From positions 1-64,000 of the forward strand of contig NZ_JAUYQD010000033.1 in the NCBI RefSeq assembly GCF_030697375.1: DNA of 64,000 nt, given 5' to 3'. The notes under the pieces were generated by a model. It had not been told where the DNA came from and made no database searches. It worked only from the letters and a program-made list of their open reading frames with translations. This document shows positions 6,572-15,685 of this stretch, piece after piece (the stretch's first letter is position 1; every line of letters starts with the position of its first letter). A program made the translations under genes and the position numbers. The stretch is from Rhodoferax sp. GTDB taxonomy: Bacteria > Pseudomonadota > Gammaproteobacteria > Burkholderiales > Burkholderiaceae_C.

Positions 6572-7846
6572 TTAGCAACCGCGCGTGATAGGTGCTTCTA
6601 CGGATTTGGGATTGACTGCGTATTTCCCCAATTCCATCTTGGCAATGGCATTGCGGTGTACTTCGTCCGGGCCGTCTGCAAAACGCAGCGTGCGAGCGTT
6701 CACATAGCTGTAGGCCAATGGGAAGTCATCGCACATGCCTGCGCCGCCATGCACTTGCATAGCCCAATCAATGACCTCACAGGCCATGCTGGGGGCCACC
6801 ACCTTGATCATGGCGATTTCGTTCTTGGCAAATTTGTTGCCACCCACGTCCATCATCCATGCGGCCTTGAGGGTTAAGAGGCGGGCCATGTCGATCTTGC
6901 AGCGGGCTTCGGCAATGCGTTCCTGGGTTACGGTTTGTGCCGCGAGAGGTTTGCCGAAGGCAACACGCGAGGATGCCCGTTTGCACATCAACTCCAGTGC
7001 GCGCTCGGCCAGGCCGATCAGGCGCATGCAATGGTGAATCCGTCCTGGGCCAAGGCGTCCTTGGGCGATTTCAAAGCCACGGCCTTCGCCCAGCAGGATG
7101 TTGTTGACCGGCACCCGCACGTTTTCAAACAGCACTTCCATGTGGCCGTGCGGTGCGTCGTCGTAGCCCATCACGTTCAGCGCGCGGACCACAGTGATGC
7201 CGGGTGTGTCGGCAGGCACGATGACCATGCTTTGCTGTGAATGGCGGGGCGCTTCCGGGTCGGTCTTACCCATGGTGATGTAGACGGCGCAGCGCGGGTC
7301 GCCGGCACCGGAGGTCCACCATTTGCGGCCATTGATCACATACTCGTCGCCATCGCGCTCGATACGGGTCTGGATATTGGTGGCGTCACTGGAGGCGACT
7401 TCGGGTTCGGTCATGGCGAAGGCCGAGCGGAACTTGCCTTCCAGCAGGGGTTTGAGCCAACGTGCCTTGTTTTCTTCGGATCCGTAGCGGGCAATGGTTT
7501 CCATATTGCCGGTGTCGGGCGCCGAGCAATTGAATACCTCACTGGACCACATGACCCGGCCCATGATCTCGGCCAGAGGGGCGTATTCCTGGTTGGTCAG
7601 GCCGGCGCCGTGGTAGCCCGAGGCTTCGGCACTGTCAACGGGCAGGAACAGATTCCACAGGCCGGCGGCCTGGGCCTTGGGCTTGAGGTTTTCAATGGTG
7701 TTCAGGGGGGTCCAGCGCTTGCCGGCGGCGGTGTTGGCTGCAATCTCTGCGTGGTAGGCGCCTTCCGCAGGGTAAATATGTTCGTCCATGAACTTCTGCA
7801 AGCGCGCTTGAAGCTCTATGGTTTTGGGTGAATAGTTAAAGTCCAT
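6572..7846 (-). CDS. Acyl-CoA dehydrogenase family protein (424 aa)
   Basis: An FAD flavoenzyme that oxidises acyl-CoA to enoyl-CoA. The start [16 protein letters not shown] at 7846 is chosen because the frame upstream of it overlaps the phosphotransferase gene and is not protein-like. Family signatures are [18 protein letters not shown] (about residues 140-157), [18 protein letters not shown], and near the C-terminus [19 protein letters not shown], close to the usual HGGxG pattern. The type resembles the long, human-ACAD10/11-like dehydrogenases. It is co-directional with an APH-like phosphotransferase 55 bp upstream. That pairing recalls ACAD10/11, where kinase and dehydrogenase domains act on 4-hydroxy acids. 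Confidence 0.9.
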   Translation of the reverse strand: MDFNYSPKTIELQARLQKFMDEHIYPAEGAYHAEIAANTAAGKRWTPLNTIENLKPKAQAAGLWNLFLPVDSAEASGYHGAGLTNQEYAPLAEIMGRVMWSSEVFNCSAPDTGNMETIARYGSEENKARWLKPLLEGKFRSAFAMTEPEVASSDATNIQTRIERDGDEYVINGRKWWTSGAGDPRCAVYITMGKTDPEAPRHSQQSMVIVPADTPGITVVRALNVMGYDDAPHGHMEVLFENVRVPVNNILLGEGRGFEIAQGRLGPGRIHHCMRLIGLAERALELMCKRASSRVAFGKPLAAQTVTQERIAEARCKIDMARLLTLKAAWMMDVGGNKFAKNEIAMIKVVAPSMACEVIDWAMQVHGGAGMCDDFPLAYSYVNARTLRFADGPDEVHRNAIAKMELGKYAVNPKSVEAPITRGC

Positions 7847-7901
7847 GGGTTCTCCGTTGGGGTACAGCTGATAAATCGGTTGCAGTGGGGCGCAGTGCGG
7901 C

Positions 7902-8987
7902 TTAGGCCTTCTGGGCAAATTTCCACGCCATCTGGGCCAGAGGGCGGGCACCTGCCGCTGAGCTGACCGCCTGGGCGCTGGAGGCCGTGCCGGCTTCCAC
8001 GCGTTTGGCGATGCCTTGCAAAATGGCGGCGATGCGGAACATGTTGTAGGCCATGTAAAAGCTCCAGTCCGCCTTGAGCTGTTCCGGCTGGGCCAGCCCG
8101 GTGCGCTCGCAGTACAGGCGGATGTATTCGTCTTCCGCCGGAATGCCCAATTCGGCCAGATCCAGACCGTTGATGCCGCGAAAGGAGCCCGGTGGGATGT
8201 GCCAAGCCATGCAGTGGTAGCTGAAGTCTGCCAAAGGGTGGCCCAGCGTGGAGAGTTCCCAGTCCAGCACGGCAATGACCCTGGGCTCGGTGGCGTGAAA
8301 CATCAGGTTGTCCAAGCGGTAGTCCCCGTGCACGATGCTGACCATGCTGTCATCGCGGGCCATGGCCGGAATGTTCTTGGGCAACCACTCCATCAATTGG
8401 TCCATCTCGGGAATAGGGGTGGTCATGGAGGCTGCGTACTGCTTGGTCCAGCGGCCAATTTGGCGTTCAAAATAGTTGCCGGGTTTGCCGTAACTGGCCA
8501 GGCCCCGGTCTGCAAATTTGACCGTGTGCAGCGCGGCAATCACCCGGTTCATTTCCTTGTAAATGGCAGCGCGCTGGGCGCGGTCCATGCCGGGCAGCGA
8601 CTGGTCCCACAACACGCGGCCCTGCATGAACTCCATGACATAAAAGGCCCGGCCAATGATGGACTCGTCTTCGCACAGGCAATACATGCGCGGCACGGGA
8701 ACATCGGTGCCCTGCAGGCCTTGCATGACGGCAAACTCGCGTTCCACGGCATGCGCGGAAGGCAGCAGCTTGGCCACCGGGCCTGGCTTGGCCCGCATCA
8801 CGTAGCTCTTGCTGGGCGTATTGAGCTTGTAGGTGGGGTTGGACTGGCCGCCCTTGAACATTTCTACACCCAGGGGGCCGACAAAACCGTCCAGATTTTT
8901 CTCCAACCAGAGGGTCAGTGCGTCCAGGTCAAACGCGTGTTTATCCGATACGGATTGGGTGCCTACAAAATGGTCAAATTCGCTCAT
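7902..8987 (-). CDS. Phosphotransferase family protein (APH/choline-kinase fold)
   Basis: The kinase-like fold is clear: [12 protein letters not shown] nucleotide loop (about residues 44-55), YVMRAKPGP with the ATP-binding Lys, [12 protein letters not shown] catalytic loop (about residue 221) and [19 protein letters not shown] metal-binding Asp region. It belongs to the aminoglycoside phosphotransferase-like group found beside acyl-CoA dehydrogenases, where it is thought to phosphorylate 4-hydroxyacyl-CoA so that the dehydrogenase partner can remove phosphate. It is the upstream gene of a two-gene run with the dehydrogenase. Antibiotic resistance is not implied. The start at 8987 lies 44 bp from the regulator's stop. 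Confidence 0.88.
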   Translation of the reverse strand: MSEFDHFVGTQSVSDKHAFDLDALTLWLEKNLDGFVGPLGVEMFKGGQSNPTYKLNTPSKSYVMRAKPGPVAKLLPSAHAVEREFAVMQGLQGTDVPVPRMYCLCEDESIIGRAFYVMEFMQGRVLWDQSLPGMDRAQRAAIYKEMNRVIAALHTVKFADRGLASYGKPGNYFERQIGRWTKQYAASMTTPIPEMDQLMEWLPKNIPAMARDDSMVSIVHGDYRLDNLMFHATEPRVIAVLDWELSTLGHPLADFSYHCMAWHIPPGSFRGINGLDLAELGIPAEDEYIRLYCERTGLAQPEQLKADWSFYMAYNMFRIAAILQGIAKRVEAGTASSAQAVSSAAGARPLAQMAWKFAQKA

Positions 8988-9031
8988 GGAGTGTGCAGTG
9001 TTGGGTCGAGTGGGGTGGATGAATGGGTGAT

Positions 9032-9751
9032 TCAGTCGTCGGAATCAATGATGCGCATCAGGGCGGCGCGGTCGCGTATGACCAAACCACCCGGCTCGAT
9101 GCGAATTGCGTCCTCGCGCTCCATGGATTTGAGTTCCTGGTTCACCCGTTGGCGCGAAGCGCCCAGTAGTTGTGCCAGCTCTTCCTGGGCCAGATGCAGG
9201 CCAATGCGCACCTCGCTCCCGTCGCTCAAGGACGGAACGCCGTAGCTTCTGACCAAATGCAGCAACTGCTTGGCCAGGCGCGCACGCAGGGGCAGGGTGT
9301 TGAGGTCTTCCACCAAGCCGTACAGTTGCCGAATGCGGCGCGAATGCAGGCGCAGCAGCGCTTCGTACAGCTCCACGTGAAGGGCCAGAATTTTCTTGAA
9401 GTCCGCCTTGGCGACACACAAAACGGTGCTCTCGCCATGGGCGTAGGCATCGTGGGTGCGCCGGTCCCCGTCGAAGATAGACACGTCGCCAAACCAGATG
9501 CCCGGTTCCACATAGGTCAGCGTGATCTGCTTGCCGGAAATCGAGGTGGAGCTCACCCGCACCGCGCCTTTGGCGCAGGCAATCCATTCCTCGGGTGGTT
9601 CGCCGCGGGCTGCGATCAGGTCGCCGTCTTTGAAACGTTTGACGTAGGCACATCGGAGGATGTCGTGTTTGAGTGAAGGCGATAGCGATGAAAACCAGCG
9701 ACCGGAATTGATCGCTGCACGTTCATCAATGGTAAGAATAGGTTCGTCCAT
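9032..9751 (-). CDS. Crp/Fnr family transcriptional regulator (239 aa)
   Basis: An N-terminal cyclic-nucleotide-binding-like beta roll (GDLIAARGEPPEEWIACAKGAVRV, FGDVSIFDGDRRTHDAYAHGES) is followed by a long dimer helix and a C-terminal winged helix-turn-helix (LAQEELAQLLGASRQRVNQELKSME). The start at 9751 is preferred because AAAGGACAGG lies just upstream; a further start at 9802 is possible. It lacks the N-terminal four-cysteine cluster of oxygen-sensing FNR, so it probably senses another ligand. It lies upstream of and co-directional with the phosphotransferase/acyl-CoA dehydrogenase pair and may regulate it. Confidence 0.88.
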   Translation of the reverse strand: MDEPILTIDERAAINSGRWFSSLSPSLKHDILRCAYVKRFKDGDLIAARGEPPEEWIACAKGAVRVSSTSISGKQITLTYVEPGIWFGDVSIFDGDRRTHDAYAHGESTVLCVAKADFKKILALHVELYEALLRLHSRRIRQLYGLVEDLNTLPLRARLAKQLLHLVRSYGVPSLSDGSEVRIGLHLAQEELAQLLGASRQRVNQELKSMEREDAIRIEPGGLVIRDRAALMRIIDSDD

Positions 9752-9923
9752 AGCCTGTCCTTTGGGTGACTGTGAATGTCGGTTTTGACACTGCATTGTC
9801 ACCCCGGGGACCTCGGGCTGTGGAGAAGTTTGTCGCCTGCGTGTCTGTAACGCAGGGAGTTAGGCGTGGAGAGGAGGGCTGAGGGGCTTCGCCTGGGGCC
9901 CCATCAGCGCGACTGCGGACGGT

Positions 9924-11168
9924 TTAGTCCGGCAGCGCGATTTCGTCGTTCACGCTGAACTGGTAGTCCTTGAAGATGTGTTCTGCGCTGGGCTGCTGGT
10001 AGCTGCCGTCCGGCAACTTGCGCGTGGTGTCTTTGAGCTTGTAAGTGAGCTGGCCGCAGGTCCAGCAGTTGTAGTTGCGCATGTGGGTGCACAGGCAGGT
10101 TTTGTCCAATACCACAATGTTCTTGCCGTCCGGGTGCAGCGCCAGTTCGCGGTTGTAGGCGTCCAGATAGGCGCAGCCGCCGTTGCCGTCCAGCAGCCAG
10201 CCATAGGACTCGCAGTTGGGGCGGATGCCCGATCCAATGGCGGGGGTGTTTTTCAGCATGCGCATGGGGTAGCCGGTGGGAGATTGGGTGTTGACCACAA
10301 TGTCTTCTTCGCTGGCTTTGAAATACTCCTGCTTGACTTTGTCGGGCAAGCCGCATTCCTTGGCGACGGTAAAGCGTGTGGCCACCTGTACACCGCCGCA
10401 GCCCATTTCCAGGAAACGCACGGCATCGCTGCCGGTAAAGATGCCACCGGCGGCAATGACCGGAATGTCCAGGGATTCGGCTTTCAGATAGGCCAGCACC
10501 TCTTTGATGATGGTGGCCAGGTCGTACTCGGCCCAGTCCATGCCAAAGCCCAGGTGTCCGCCAGCCAGCGGGCCTTCAACGATCACATAGTCGGGCAGTC
10601 GGTTGAGTTTTGCGTTTTTGCGCAAGAACAATTGCAGTGCACGTACCGAAGATACGATGATGCCCAGCTGGGCTTCGCGAAAACGTGGGTTTTCGGCCAT
10701 CAGGCCAAAAGAGCCCAGGTGCAGCCCGGCCGACAGCGTGATGCCGTCGATGCCACCGTCCAGCGCCGCGTTCAGACGCGTTTGCAGCGTGTCGCGTGGG
10801 CTGTTCATGGTGAGCTTTTCCATGCAGTTCACAAAGATCAGCCCGTTGCCTGTTTTGGCGTCCATGGTGCCGCGGATGTGGCGGCGTTGGGCGTTGGCAA
10901 TGTCTTCCAGCTTGAACTTGATGGAGGACTTGTCGGCGTTGAGGATGTTGTGCTTAAATTCGCGCGTCTTGTCCTTGACGAAGGTGGTGTCAAAGCGGCG
11001 ATCCGACACGTCAGTGACCAGCGCGTCTGAGAGATGGCCAATGCCACCCAGGCGTGCCGCTTCAAGAGCCAGTTCGGCCGTGGAGATATCCACGCCCATG
11101 CCACCAATCATGATGGGAACGTACTCTTTGTTGCCCAGTTTCAGGCGGAAGTCATCAACACGTTTCAT
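9924..11168 (-). CDS. NAD(P)H-dependent flavin oxidoreductase / nitronate-monooxygenase-like protein with Cys cluster
   Basis: A TIM-barrel FMN protein of the 2-nitropropane dioxygenase (NPD) family. Signatures are VPIMIGGMGVDISTAELALE at the N-terminus, VEGPLAGGHLGFG (about residues 197-209) and IPVIAAGGIFTGSDAVRFLE, the phosphate-binding region. It has a C-terminal extension with four cysteines in a CxC-x7-CxxC pattern (C358, C360, C368, C371), which is not part of classical nitronate monooxygenases and could bind a metal. Length is 414 aa. It lies alone between two regulators, and its substrate is unknown. See the finding on the Cys cluster. Confidence 0.82.
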   Translation of the reverse strand: MKRVDDFRLKLGNKEYVPIMIGGMGVDISTAELALEAARLGGIGHLSDALVTDVSDRRFDTTFVKDKTREFKHNILNADKSSIKFKLEDIANAQRRHIRGTMDAKTGNGLIFVNCMEKLTMNSPRDTLQTRLNAALDGGIDGITLSAGLHLGSFGLMAENPRFREAQLGIIVSSVRALQLFLRKNAKLNRLPDYVIVEGPLAGGHLGFGMDWAEYDLATIIKEVLAYLKAESLDIPVIAAGGIFTGSDAVRFLEMGCGGVQVATRFTVAKECGLPDKVKQEYFKASEEDIVVNTQSPTGYPMRMLKNTPAIGSGIRPNCESYGWLLDGNGGCAYLDAYNRELALHPDGKNIVVLDKTCLCTHMRNYNCWTCGQLTYKLKDTTRKLPDGSYQQPSAEHIFKDYQFSVNDEIALPD

Positions 11169-11352
11169 TCATATCCTTTAGACCCACGACATCCTTAGGA
11201 ACGCTTCTTGGCCGACGGCGCAAGTAAGTCCACGGATTACAACAAAATCGCAAGTCACTTTTATTTAAATTAGGGAAAGCCCCCGATTTTTGCACACCTG
11301 CGTTGTGCTACTCCCAATTTCACTTCGCGCAGTTTGGTTGAAATGCGGACGT

Positions 11353-11880
11353 TCAGGCAGATATTGGCCTTGTACCGATGTCCCTGCGCCCAATATGGTC
11401 CAGCGGCAACTCGGTGCGGGACTTGATGCATTGCAGCACGATGTTGGAGCGAATACTGCTGACGCCCTGGATCCGGGTCAGGCGGCGCAGCACGGACTCC
11501 GATAAATCGTTCAAGTTGGCTGCGACGATTTGCAGGATGTAGTCGCACTCGCCGGTGACCGAATAACACTCCAGGACTTCGGAGAAAGCGGCAATTTCGC
11601 GCTCAAACGCCATGCCTTCATCTCCACTATGGCGCGTGAGCGTCACGTAGGTGACCGCGCGCACGCCCAGACCCACGAGTGCAGGGTCCAGCAGGGCCAC
11701 ATAACGGCGAATGATGCCGCTGCTTTGCAGGCGCTGGATGCGTCGGCTGACCTGCGAAGCCGAGAGGTGAATTTGCTCACCCAATTGCTGGTGGGTGGCC
11801 TGCGCATCCTTTTGCAATGCGGCCAAAAGGCTGATGTCAAAGCGATCAAGCAGCAAATCATCTTTTTTATTCGTATTCAT
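11353..11880 (-). CDS. Lrp/AsnC family transcriptional regulator
   Basis: The N-terminal winged helix-turn-helix (DRFDISLLAALQKDAQATHQ to LSASQVSRRIQRLQSSGIIRR) is followed by the RAM/AsnC ligand-binding domain (VTYVTLTRHSGDEGMAFERE to TGECDYILQIVAANLNDLSE). The length of 175 aa is close to normal. ATG 11880 is used; ATG 11895 is also possible, and neither has a good ribosome-binding site. It is divergently transcribed from hppD-phhB-phhA with 108 bp between the start codons. By analogy with Lrp-type regulators of aromatic amino acid breakdown, it probably controls that operon and itself. Confidence 0.9.
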   Translation of the reverse strand: MNTNKKDDLLLDRFDISLLAALQKDAQATHQQLGEQIHLSASQVSRRIQRLQSSGIIRRYVALLDPALVGLGVRAVTYVTLTRHSGDEGMAFEREIAAFSEVLECYSVTGECDYILQIVAANLNDLSESVLRRLTRIQGVSSIRSNIVLQCIKSRTELPLDHIGRRDIGTRPISA

Positions 11881-11942
11881 GCACAAATTATGCATACTTA
11901 TGCGACCGGTGTGCCCACAACGCACACACGGTGCGCGCAGTC

Positions 11943-11956
11943 TTGACCACAATCAA
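11943..11956. promoter_or_regulatory. FNR/ANR-type box upstream of hppD
   Basis: TTGAC-CACA-ATCAA matches the TTGAT-N4-ATCAA consensus of FNR-family regulators at 9 of 10 half-site positions. It lies 33-46 nt before the hppD start. Nearby, GTGTGC and GCACAC (about 11911-11929) form another inverted repeat that may be an Lrp site. Confidence 0.5.
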
Positions 11957-11988
11957 GTTTTTACAACGATGTGCACAGGAGCCATGCA

Positions 11989-13071
11989 ATGACCGATCTT
12001 TTCGACAATCCAATGGGGCTGATGGGGTTTGAGTTTGTGGAGTTCGCGTCTCCCACGCCGAACGTGCTGGAGCCCATTTTTGAACAAATGGGGTTTACCT
12101 TGGTGGCCCACCACCGCTCCAAGGATGTGGATCTGTACCGCCAGGGCGACATCAACTTCATCATCAACCGCGAGCCGCGCAGCGCGGCCGGGTACTTTGC
12201 GGCGGAGCACGGGCCATCGGCCTGCGGCATGGCGTTTCGGGTCAAAAGCTCACACCAAGCCTATGAACGTGCGCTGGAACTAGGCGCACAACCCATGGAC
12301 ATGCCCACCGGCCCGATGGAGTTGCGCCTGCCTGCCATCAAGGGCATTGGCGGCGCATCGCTGTACCTGATTGACCGCTTTGAAGACGGGCAGTCGATTT
12401 ACGACATCGACTTTGAATTCATCGCAGGGGTGGACCGCCACCCCAAGGGCCATGGGCTCAAAATCATCGACCACCTGACCCACAATGTCTACCGTGGGCG
12501 CATGGCGTATTGGGCCCAGTTTTACGAGCGAATCTTCAACTTCCGTGAAATTCGTTTTTTCGACATCAAGGGGGAGTACACCGGCCTCACATCCAAGGCC
12601 ATGACCGCTCCCGACGGAAAAATCCGCATCCCACTGAACGAAGAAGCGGCGGGCAGCGGAGGGCAGATCGAAGAGTTTTTGATGCAATTCAACGGCGAGG
12701 GCATACAGCACATCGCCTTGCTGTCCGACGACCTCATGGCCACGCTGGACAGCCTGAAACAAGCCGGCATTCCCTTGATGACCGCACCACCCGCCACCTA
12801 TTACGAAATGCTGAGTGAACGCCTGCCAGGCCATGGGGAAGATGCCCAGGCGTTGCAATCGCGTGGCATTTTGCTGGACGGCACCTCCGCCAACGGCGAG
12901 CGCCGCTTGCTGCTGCAAATTTTTTCGCAGACCTTGCTGGGCCCCGTATTTTTCGAATTCATCCAGCGCAAAGGCGATGACGGTTTTGGCGAGGGCAACT
13001 TTAAGGCCTTGTTCGAGTCCATGGAGCGCGACCAACTGCGCCGGGGCGTCATTCAGGGCGATAAGGTCTGA
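11989..13071 (+). CDS. hppD: 4-hydroxyphenylpyruvate dioxygenase
   Basis: Converts 4-hydroxyphenylpyruvate and O2 to homogentisate and CO2 in tyrosine breakdown. It has two VOC half-domains. The Fe(II) ligands are expected in [25 protein letters not shown] and [19 protein letters not shown] (the C-terminal Glu region), and all three motifs are present. The start at 11989 is supported by AGGAG at 11977-11981; an in-frame GTG at 11971 is less likely. Length of 360 aa is typical for bacterial HPPD. It leads the operon hppD-phhB-phhA and is divergent from an Lrp-type regulator. Confidence 0.95.
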   Translation: MTDLFDNPMGLMGFEFVEFASPTPNVLEPIFEQMGFTLVAHHRSKDVDLYRQGDINFIINREPRSAAGYFAAEHGPSACGMAFRVKSSHQAYERALELGAQPMDMPTGPMELRLPAIKGIGGASLYLIDRFEDGQSIYDIDFEFIAGVDRHPKGHGLKIIDHLTHNVYRGRMAYWAQFYERIFNFREIRFFDIKGEYTGLTSKAMTAPDGKIRIPLNEEAAGSGGQIEEFLMQFNGEGIQHIALLSDDLMATLDSLKQAGIPLMTAPPATYYEMLSERLPGHGEDAQALQSRGILLDGTSANGERRLLLQIFSQTLLGPVFFEFIQRKGDDGFGEGNFKALFESMERDQLRRGVIQGDKV

Positions 13072-13073
13072 CC

Positions 13074-13388
13074 ATGCAAAAACTCGATTCCACGCAAGTG
13101 GCAGAGATGCTGCCCACGCTGCCCGGGTGGGGTCATGACGCACAGCGCGGCGCCATCAGCCGCACCTATGTGTTCGCCGACTTCATACAGGCGTTTGCTT
13201 TCATGACCCAGATTGCGATAGCGGCTGAAAAGCACAACCACCATCCCGAATGGTCCAATGTGTACAAGCGCGTCACCATCACCTGGACCACCCACGATGT
13301 CAACGGCCTGAGCCGCAACGATGTCACCATGGCCCGGCTGTGCGACCAGGCGAGCGCTGGCTACCTGCCGGTTTCTTCATCCGATTGA
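13074..13388 (+). CDS. phhB: Pterin-4a-carbinolamine dehydratase
   Basis: Regenerates the pterin cofactor used by phenylalanine hydroxylase by dehydrating 4a-hydroxytetrahydropterin. The family motif EKHNHHPEWSNVYKRV is complete, and the 104-aa length is normal. It begins 2 bp after the hppD stop and is followed 13 bp later by phhA, so all three genes are almost certainly one transcript. Placing dehydratase and hydroxylase together is common in proteobacteria that degrade phenylalanine. Confidence 0.93.
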   Translation: MQKLDSTQVAEMLPTLPGWGHDAQRGAISRTYVFADFIQAFAFMTQIAIAAEKHNHHPEWSNVYKRVTITWTTHDVNGLSRNDVTMARLCDQASAGYLPVSSSD

Positions 13389-13401
13389 AAGCAGGCACGC
13401 C

Positions 13402-14292
13402 ATGGACCCCCTCGCTGAAAAAATCAAACACGGCCTGGCCGCTGGCCCCGCCGCCGCACCCCAGCGCCCCGACTGGACCGTGGACCAGGGCTGGAGCGAC
13501 TACACCCCCGCACAGCACGCGGTCTGGAAAACCCTGTTCGAACGCCAGACCAAGCTGTTGCCAGGCTTGGCCTGCGACGCCTTTGTGCAAGGCATGCAGA
13601 ACCTGCCCATCACCGCCGAGCGCATCCCCAATTTTGAGGAACTGTCGGAGACCCTCCACCGGGCCACCGGCTGGCAGGTGGTGGCGGTGCCCGGGCTGGT
13701 GCCCGACGACGTGTTCTTTGAGCACCTGGCCAACAGGCGGTTTCCTTCGGGCAACTTCATCCGTGGCGCCCACGAGCTGGACTACCTGGAAGAACCCGAT
13801 GTGTTCCACGACGTGTTCGGCCATGTGCCCATGCTGATGCACCCGGTGATGGCCGACTTCATCCAGGCCTATGGCCAGGGTGGTTTGCGCGCCCAGCGCC
13901 TGGGCAAACTCACCGAGCTGGCGCGGGTGTACTGGTACACGGTGGAGTTCGGGCTGGTAAAACAGCCGGACGGCTTGCGTATTTACGGCGCGGGGATTGC
14001 TTCCTCGTTTTCGGAGAGCACGTTTGCGGTGCAAAGCGATTCGCCCAACCGCATTGGCTTTGACCTGGAGCGGGTCATGCGCACCCATTACCGCATCGAC
14101 GACTTCCAGGAGGTGTACTTCGTGCTGGACGACTTGCAAGACCTGCTGGCCCTGGCCAACACCGAGTTCGCACCCTATTACGAACGTCTGGCGCATGGCC
14201 CCAACTACCAGCCGGGGGACGTATTGCCTGCGGACACGGTGCTGCACCGTGGCACCGGAACCTACCACCGGGGCCGCCCGCGCAAGGGCTGA
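13402..14292 (+). CDS. phhA: Phenylalanine 4-monooxygenase
   Basis: Hydroxylates phenylalanine to tyrosine using tetrahydropterin and a non-haem Fe(II). The iron-binding HDxxxH is clear in DVFHDVFGHVPMLMH (about residues 134-148), and the third ligand is expected in YWYTVEFGLVKQ. The protein of 296 aa is the short bacterial form without an ACT regulatory domain. The start MDPLAEKIKHGLA at 13402 has only a weak ribosome-binding site (AGCAGG). It ends the hppD-phhB-phhA operon, which together converts phenylalanine or tyrosine to homogentisate. Homogentisate dioxygenase is not in the window. Confidence 0.95.
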   Translation: MDPLAEKIKHGLAAGPAAAPQRPDWTVDQGWSDYTPAQHAVWKTLFERQTKLLPGLACDAFVQGMQNLPITAERIPNFEELSETLHRATGWQVVAVPGLVPDDVFFEHLANRRFPSGNFIRGAHELDYLEEPDVFHDVFGHVPMLMHPVMADFIQAYGQGGLRAQRLGKLTELARVYWYTVEFGLVKQPDGLRIYGAGIASSFSESTFAVQSDSPNRIGFDLERVMRTHYRIDDFQEVYFVLDDLQDLLALANTEFAPYYERLAHGPNYQPGDVLPADTVLHRGTGTYHRGRPRKG

Positions 14293-14334
14293 CACCGGTC
14301 TCTGGTATCGGGGTAGCCCATGCACAATAGCTGC

Positions 14335-14448
14335 ATGACTGCCCCTACCCCCACCTTCCCACGCCCCAACTTGCGGGCTATCGCCGACTTCGAGGCTGAA
14401 CTGCTGGCCGCCCTGACGCAGGCGTCGCGTTCTGCGTTACTGGGGTGA
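14335..14448 (+). CDS. Possible small ORF or gene remnant (37 aa)
   Basis: ATG 14335 opens a 37-residue frame (MTAPTPTFPRPNLRAIADFE...) that stops immediately before a Comamonadaceae-type repeat. It may be the 5' remnant of a gene broken near the repeat, or a chance ORF. There is no convincing ribosome-binding site and no family match. Low confidence. Confidence 0.2.
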   Translation: MTAPTPTFPRPNLRAIADFEAELLAALTQASRSALLG

Positions 14449-14454
14449 AAATAC

Positions 14455-14488
14455 TTTTGCTATTAAAAATATAGCTGCTTGCGCAGTG
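14455..14488. repeat. Short dispersed repeat (GCTATT...ATAGCTGCTTGCGCA type)
   Basis: The segment from TTTTGCTATTAAAAATATAG to CTGCTTGCGCAGTG is a strong copy of the dispersed repeat also seen at 40209, in part at 46851, and in reverse complement at 56650 and 63883. It has GCTAT/ATAGC inverted ends. It fills most of the gap before the esterase gene. Confidence 0.65.
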
Positions 14489-14535
14489 TGTATGCGGGTT
14501 TTAGGTTGATTTCGCTAAAAAATTTGGAGGTTTAC

Positions 14536-15552
14536 ATGCGTTTTGTGCTTGCTGTGCGTGTGGTGACGGGTTGCCTATTGGCTGCCTTGGCAGGCCAGGG
14601 ACTGGCCCAGGAAGAATCCCCAACCACTCGGCTCCAGAGCTTGCGCGACAAGATCGCCCAGCGTGTGCAAGCGCGAGCACAGGGGCGCACCGCCCCTGGC
14701 TTGGCCATCAGCGGGCCGGGTGACTATTCTTTGTCGGTGGACCATGGCGGGCGCCAACGCCTGTACCGCGTGCATGTTCCTTCCAGCTACGCGGCCCGTC
14801 AACCCATGGCCTTGGTGCTGTCCTTGCACGGGGGTGGCGGGCATATGGACTACCAGGCCAATGACGCCTACTACGGGCAGATTTCCAAGTCCGAGCAGGC
14901 GGGCTTTATTGCCGTGTTTCCCAACGGCCACAGCCGACTTCCCGGCGGCAAGCTGGCCACCTGGAATGCGGGCAACTGCTGCGGCAGTGCACGCGACGAC
15001 GGCGTGGACGACGTGGGTTTTATCCGCGCCCTGCTGGAGCGCTTGCACACCCAGCTCAATATCGACCGCAAGCGCGTTTTTGCCAACGGCATGTCCAACG
15101 GCGGCATGATGGCCTACCGTCTGGCTTGCGAGGCCCCGGACCTGTTCATGGCCATTGCATCGGTGGCGGGCACCGACAACACCAGCGCGTGCACACCCTC
15201 CCGACCTATTTCGGTGTTGCACATCCATGCCCGCGACGATGACATGGTGTTGTTCAACGGCGGCGCCGGGCGCGGGCGCGCTGCGGTGACCGACTTTGTA
15301 TCGGTGCCCGCGACTGTTTCCAAATGGGTGGGCTTGAATGGCTGCCACGCCACGCCCAAGCGGGTGTTGGAGGCCAGCGGTGCCACCTGCGACCTGTACG
15401 CCCCTTGCCGGGGTGGGGTGGAGGTCCAGCTGTGTGTGACCGACACCGGCGGCCACTCTTGGCCGGGTGGCTCCAAAGTGCGCGGCGGCGCGCCCGGATC
15501 AACGGCCCTTTCAGCAACCGATGTGATTGCTGAGTTTTACGCCAACCATTAG
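14536..15552 (+). CDS. Secreted esterase of the PHB depolymerase/CE1 (LpqC) family
   Basis: An alpha/beta hydrolase with a signal peptide (MRFVLAVRVVTGCLLAALAG, cleavage probably after QGLAQ). The nucleophile elbow is GMSNGGMMAY. Other landmarks are VLSLHGGGGHMDYQ (oxyanion region), AGNCCGSARDDGVDDVGF, and GGHSWPGG carrying the likely catalytic His. Such enzymes cleave short-chain polyhydroxybutyrate oligomers or feruloyl esters outside the cytoplasm. The start at 14536 is chosen because TTGGAGG lies upstream and the signal peptide begins there. Length 338 aa. It is monocistronic. The true substrate cannot be decided from sequence. Confidence 0.85.
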   Translation: MRFVLAVRVVTGCLLAALAGQGLAQEESPTTRLQSLRDKIAQRVQARAQGRTAPGLAISGPGDYSLSVDHGGRQRLYRVHVPSSYAARQPMALVLSLHGGGGHMDYQANDAYYGQISKSEQAGFIAVFPNGHSRLPGGKLATWNAGNCCGSARDDGVDDVGFIRALLERLHTQLNIDRKRVFANGMSNGGMMAYRLACEAPDLFMAIASVAGTDNTSACTPSRPISVLHIHARDDDMVLFNGGAGRGRAAVTDFVSVPATVSKWVGLNGCHATPKRVLEASGATCDLYAPCRGGVEVQLCVTDTGGHSWPGGSKVRGGAPGSTALSATDVIAEFYANH

Positions 15553-15603
15553 TCGCTTGGGTGGGCCACGCCAGTTGTCAAAAAACTGGTTTGTCAAAAG
15601 TGC

Positions 15604-15617
15604 TTGACCCGAATCAA
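15604..15617. promoter_or_regulatory. FNR/ANR-type box upstream of the haem chemoreceptor
   Basis: TTGAC-CCGA-ATCAA is a near-perfect FNR-type palindrome 69 nt before the start codon at 15686. The position suits activation at low oxygen. A similar box lies before hppD (11943-11956). Confidence 0.55.
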
Positions 15618-15685
15618 GCACGCGAACATACTGATTTTCTGGCATTGTCCTGTTGGCAATGCGGCGCCAACGGAAGGAGAAATCC

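Noticed and set aside
7847-8275. N-terminal extension of the acyl-CoA dehydrogenase frame
   Set aside because: The extra 143 residues overlap the phosphotransferase gene in another frame and are not protein-like; the family start MDFNYSP is at 7846.
7902-8987. Antibiotic-resistance aminoglycoside phosphotransferase
   Set aside because: The fold is shared, but the pairing with an acyl-CoA dehydrogenase and the sequence style fit the ACAD10/11-type metabolic kinase.
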